A DNA stretch of 64,000 nt. It comes from Marinifilum sp. N1E240 (GTDB taxonomy: Bacteria > Bacteroidota > Bacteroidia > Bacteroidales > Marinifilaceae). Shown piece after piece: positions 62,196-64,000 of the stretch. The stretch covers positions 1 to 64,000 of the forward strand of contig NZ_WHKF01000006.1 of NCBI RefSeq assembly GCF_009295825.1, given 5' to 3'. The notes beneath the pieces were generated by a model that saw only the letters and a program-made list of their open reading frames with translations, was not told where the DNA came from and ran no database searches. Each line of letters starts with the position of its first letter. Within the stretch, counting starts at the first letter, position 1. Both the position numbers and the translations under genes were made by a program.

Positions 62196-63377
62196 CTATA
62201 TTTTCGTCTTAATACCGACTTTACAATGATTATAAGCAGCACTAAAAGCATTGACTACCTTAGTTGCTCCTAACCTATTTATCTCTGTATGCATTGGCAA
62301 AGACAGTACAGATTTTGTCAGATTTTCAGTTATGGGTAAACTATTCTTTAAAAATTGCTTAGATAAATAAGCAGCTTGTAAATGAACCGGAACCGGATAA
62401 TAAACCACACTTGGTACTCCTATTTTATGCATTTCTTTACGCAAGTGATATCGGAATTCTTCAACATTAATATCTCCCGATTGTTCAATTACTATTGTGT
62501 ATTGATTAAAAACATGTGATGTATAGGATTCTGTAAAAGGAGTTTGTATCCCCATTAAATCCTTTAGTCCATTATTATAAAACTCCGCAACTTTTTGTCT
62601 TGCCTTCGTAAATTCATTTAAATATTTCAACTTTACACGTAATACAGCGGCTTGTATACTATCTAATCTAGAGTTACAACCCACTATTTCATGAATGTAC
62701 TTCACTTTTTGACCGTGATTGGCAATCATTTTAGCACGCTTGGCCAATTGGTCGTCATTAGTAAATAGTGCACCTCCATCACCATAACAGCCTAAATTTT
62801 TTGATGGAAAGAATGATGTAGTTCCAAATGTTCCCATACTGCCAGCCATATATGTATTTCCATTAGAATTTGTGTATTTAGCCCCTATTGCTTGGGCAGT
62901 ATCTTCAATACAATATAAATTGTAATCTTTGACAATTTTCAAAATCTCCTCCATTTGAGCACATTGACCAAACAGATGTACCGGAATAATGACTTTAGTT
63001 CGTTGTGAAATTTTCTTGACAAGATCAGGAATACTAATTGTAAATGTTCGGGAATCGACCTCAACAAATACTGGTTTATAGCCTAATAGTCGAATAACTT
63101 CTGCACAAGCCACATAAGTAAAAGATGGAACAATTATCTCATCACCTCTATTTAGTTCAAGAGACATAAGTGCAATTTGTAATGCATCAGTTCCATTTGC
63201 ACATGGAATTACATGTTTTACTTTAAGGTATTTTTCCAATTCATTCGCAAATAAACCTACCTCTATCCCATTAATAAATTCTCCTGAATTTAAAACTGAT
63301 TGTATTGCGAAATCGATCTCAGATTTAATTCTTATATACTGAGAATTTAAATCCACAAATTTTACATCATTTTTCAT
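62196..63377 (-). CDS. wbpE: DegT/DnrJ/EryC1 aminotransferase (WbpE/WlbC-like)
   Basis: Start at 63,377 (MKNDVKFVDLNSQ) gives 393 residues; an ATG 30 bp upstream adds an atypical leader. A PLP sugar aminotransferase: FVDLNSQYIRIKSEID, CANGTDALQIAL, VPSFTYVA, EDTAQAIGA and the PLP Lys in SFFPSKNLGCYGDGGAL. It installs the 3-amino group of the diacetamido uronic acid. First gene of the polysaccharide operon. Confidence 0.9.
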   Translation of the reverse strand: MKNDVKFVDLNSQYIRIKSEIDFAIQSVLNSGEFINGIEVGLFANELEKYLKVKHVIPCANGTDALQIALMSLELNRGDEIIVPSFTYVACAEVIRLLGYKPVFVEVDSRTFTISIPDLVKKISQRTKVIIPVHLFGQCAQMEEILKIVKDYNLYCIEDTAQAIGAKYTNSNGNTYMAGSMGTFGTTSFFPSKNLGCYGDGGALFTNDDQLAKRAKMIANHGQKVKYIHEIVGCNSRLDSIQAAVLRVKLKYLNEFTKARQKVAEFYNNGLKDLMGIQTPFTESYTSHVFNQYTIVIEQSGDINVEEFRYHLRKEMHKIGVPSVVYYPVPVHLQAAYLSKQFLKNSLPITENLTKSVLSLPMHTEINRLGATKVVNAFSAAYNHCKVGIKTKI

Positions 63378-63407
63378 ATAGATATTATAAAATGAGACAT
63401 AAATCAA

Positions 63408-64000
63408 CGCATCATCTACAAAATGACGTTTTATAATTTAAGATTTAGAAAAGGGTAATGGGAGGAAAATAATAGAACAAGTCCCATTTTGAACTGAAGT
63501 AAGGGCACAACTTCGTTTCCTCAGTCACATAATTGGGATTTACGTGATAAGTGGATTTTGTTTTATTGGGGCAAATAAAACATGATATTAATTGTATAGT
63601 TACGAAATGTTACAAAAACACTCTTGCTATTGTACAATAATATAAAAACCTAGATAATACGAACAGTTATAAAAGGGACGTATTATAAGAGCGAGTAATA
63701 CAATTTCAAACCATTTTAAATAAAAATCAAGCTTGGATCGCATGAATCTTTTTTTTTGACAAGTTTCTTTTATGAATTAAGAGTTTATCTGGATTAACAC
63801 ATGATTCAGATCCATAAGAAAAATTAAACAAATTAGCTAAATATAAGGCCGTTACTAGCTTTATTTGTTACAAATCTTAAAAGATATTGTTTAAAGCTAG
63901 TAAGTGGTTATCGTTTAATTTGCTAGTAGTCTTAAATTTTTATAATCTAATAAATACTCATAACTTAAGAATTCTTATTCATTTTTTTATTTTGAACAAT
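63408..64000. other. Gene-free upstream region of the polysaccharide operon
   Basis: No reading frame of note. It contains a perfect 12-bp inverted repeat TTACTAGCTTTA (63,852-63,863) / TAAAGCTAGTAA (63,892-63,903) with a 28-bp loop, followed by TTTGCTAGTAG. The promoter of the operon is probably here, but no clear TTTG/TANNTTTG pair on the minus strand was found by eye. Confidence 0.45.

Noticed and set aside
63408-63700. Promoter of the polysaccharide operon.
   Set aside because: No minus-strand pair matching the consensus could be found by eye, so none is reported.

Overview
The window reads as chromosomal DNA of a Bacteroidota bacterium, most likely a marine or sediment member of the Marinifilaceae/Marinilabiliales type. 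The grounds are the low G+C, promoters of the TTTG-N(19-21)-TANNTTTG form, weak ribosome binding sites, a PorT-like barrel protein, DUF695-RraB and DUF5694 proteins, and the gene content of the trp and aro operons. The genus is an inference; no rRNA or tRNA gene is present.

Layout. (1) 1-1,092: one membrane-protein gene bounded by integron-like core sites, then a truncated insertion-sequence end. (2) 1,204-5,025: a displaced trpA tail, a LytTR response regulator and LytS-type kinase, and a divergent two-gene ABC exporter with a likely LytTR operator between them. (3) 5,114-11,864 (minus): the tryptophan operon trpE-G-D-C-(F-B fused)-A, led by a promoter, a leader peptide with tandem Trp codons and an intrinsic terminator, which is a ribosome-mediated attenuator. 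(4) 12,196-20,440 (plus): an aromatic amino-acid operon (aminotransferase, tyrA, DAHP synthase/chorismate mutase, aroB, aroA, two passengers, aroC) controlled by two attenuators in tandem, each with a leader peptide of nine consecutive Phe/Tyr/Trp codons. (5) 20,450-30,380: mixed genes (CsgG-like protein, Nudix hydrolase, polyphosphate glucokinase, DUF1697, DUF3795) and a run of small unrecognised secreted proteins, with palindromic intergenic repeats and a cluster of 17-bp operator-like palindromes near 29.5-30.0 kb. (6) 30,386-43,000: an accessory array of single genes (HEPN-like, SEC-C, DUF2695, DUF5694, DUF695-RraB, VOC and orphans) separated by long structured repeats. Four cassettes in the window have perfectly complementary core sequences at their two ends (GTTRNNN... 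and ...NNNYAAC), the signature of integron gene cassettes; no integrase is in the window. (7) 43,062-46,215: small membrane proteins, an outer-membrane barrel and a GreA/B-like protein. (8) 46,297-63,377 (minus): a 14-gene surface-polysaccharide operon with UDP-diacetamido-uronic-acid synthesis genes, flippase, polymerase, glycosyltransferases, a sugar-phosphate transferase and a Wzc-like tyrosine kinase, closed by a strong terminator.

How it works together. Regions 3 and 4 form one metabolic block: region 4 makes chorismate and directs it to Phe/Tyr, region 3 takes it to Trp, and each operon appears to sense its own end product through ribosome stalling on a leader peptide. Region 8 builds and exports a capsule or O-antigen-like polymer containing a 2,3-diacetamido uronic acid. 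The most unusual parts are the cassette array and the tandem aromatic attenuators.
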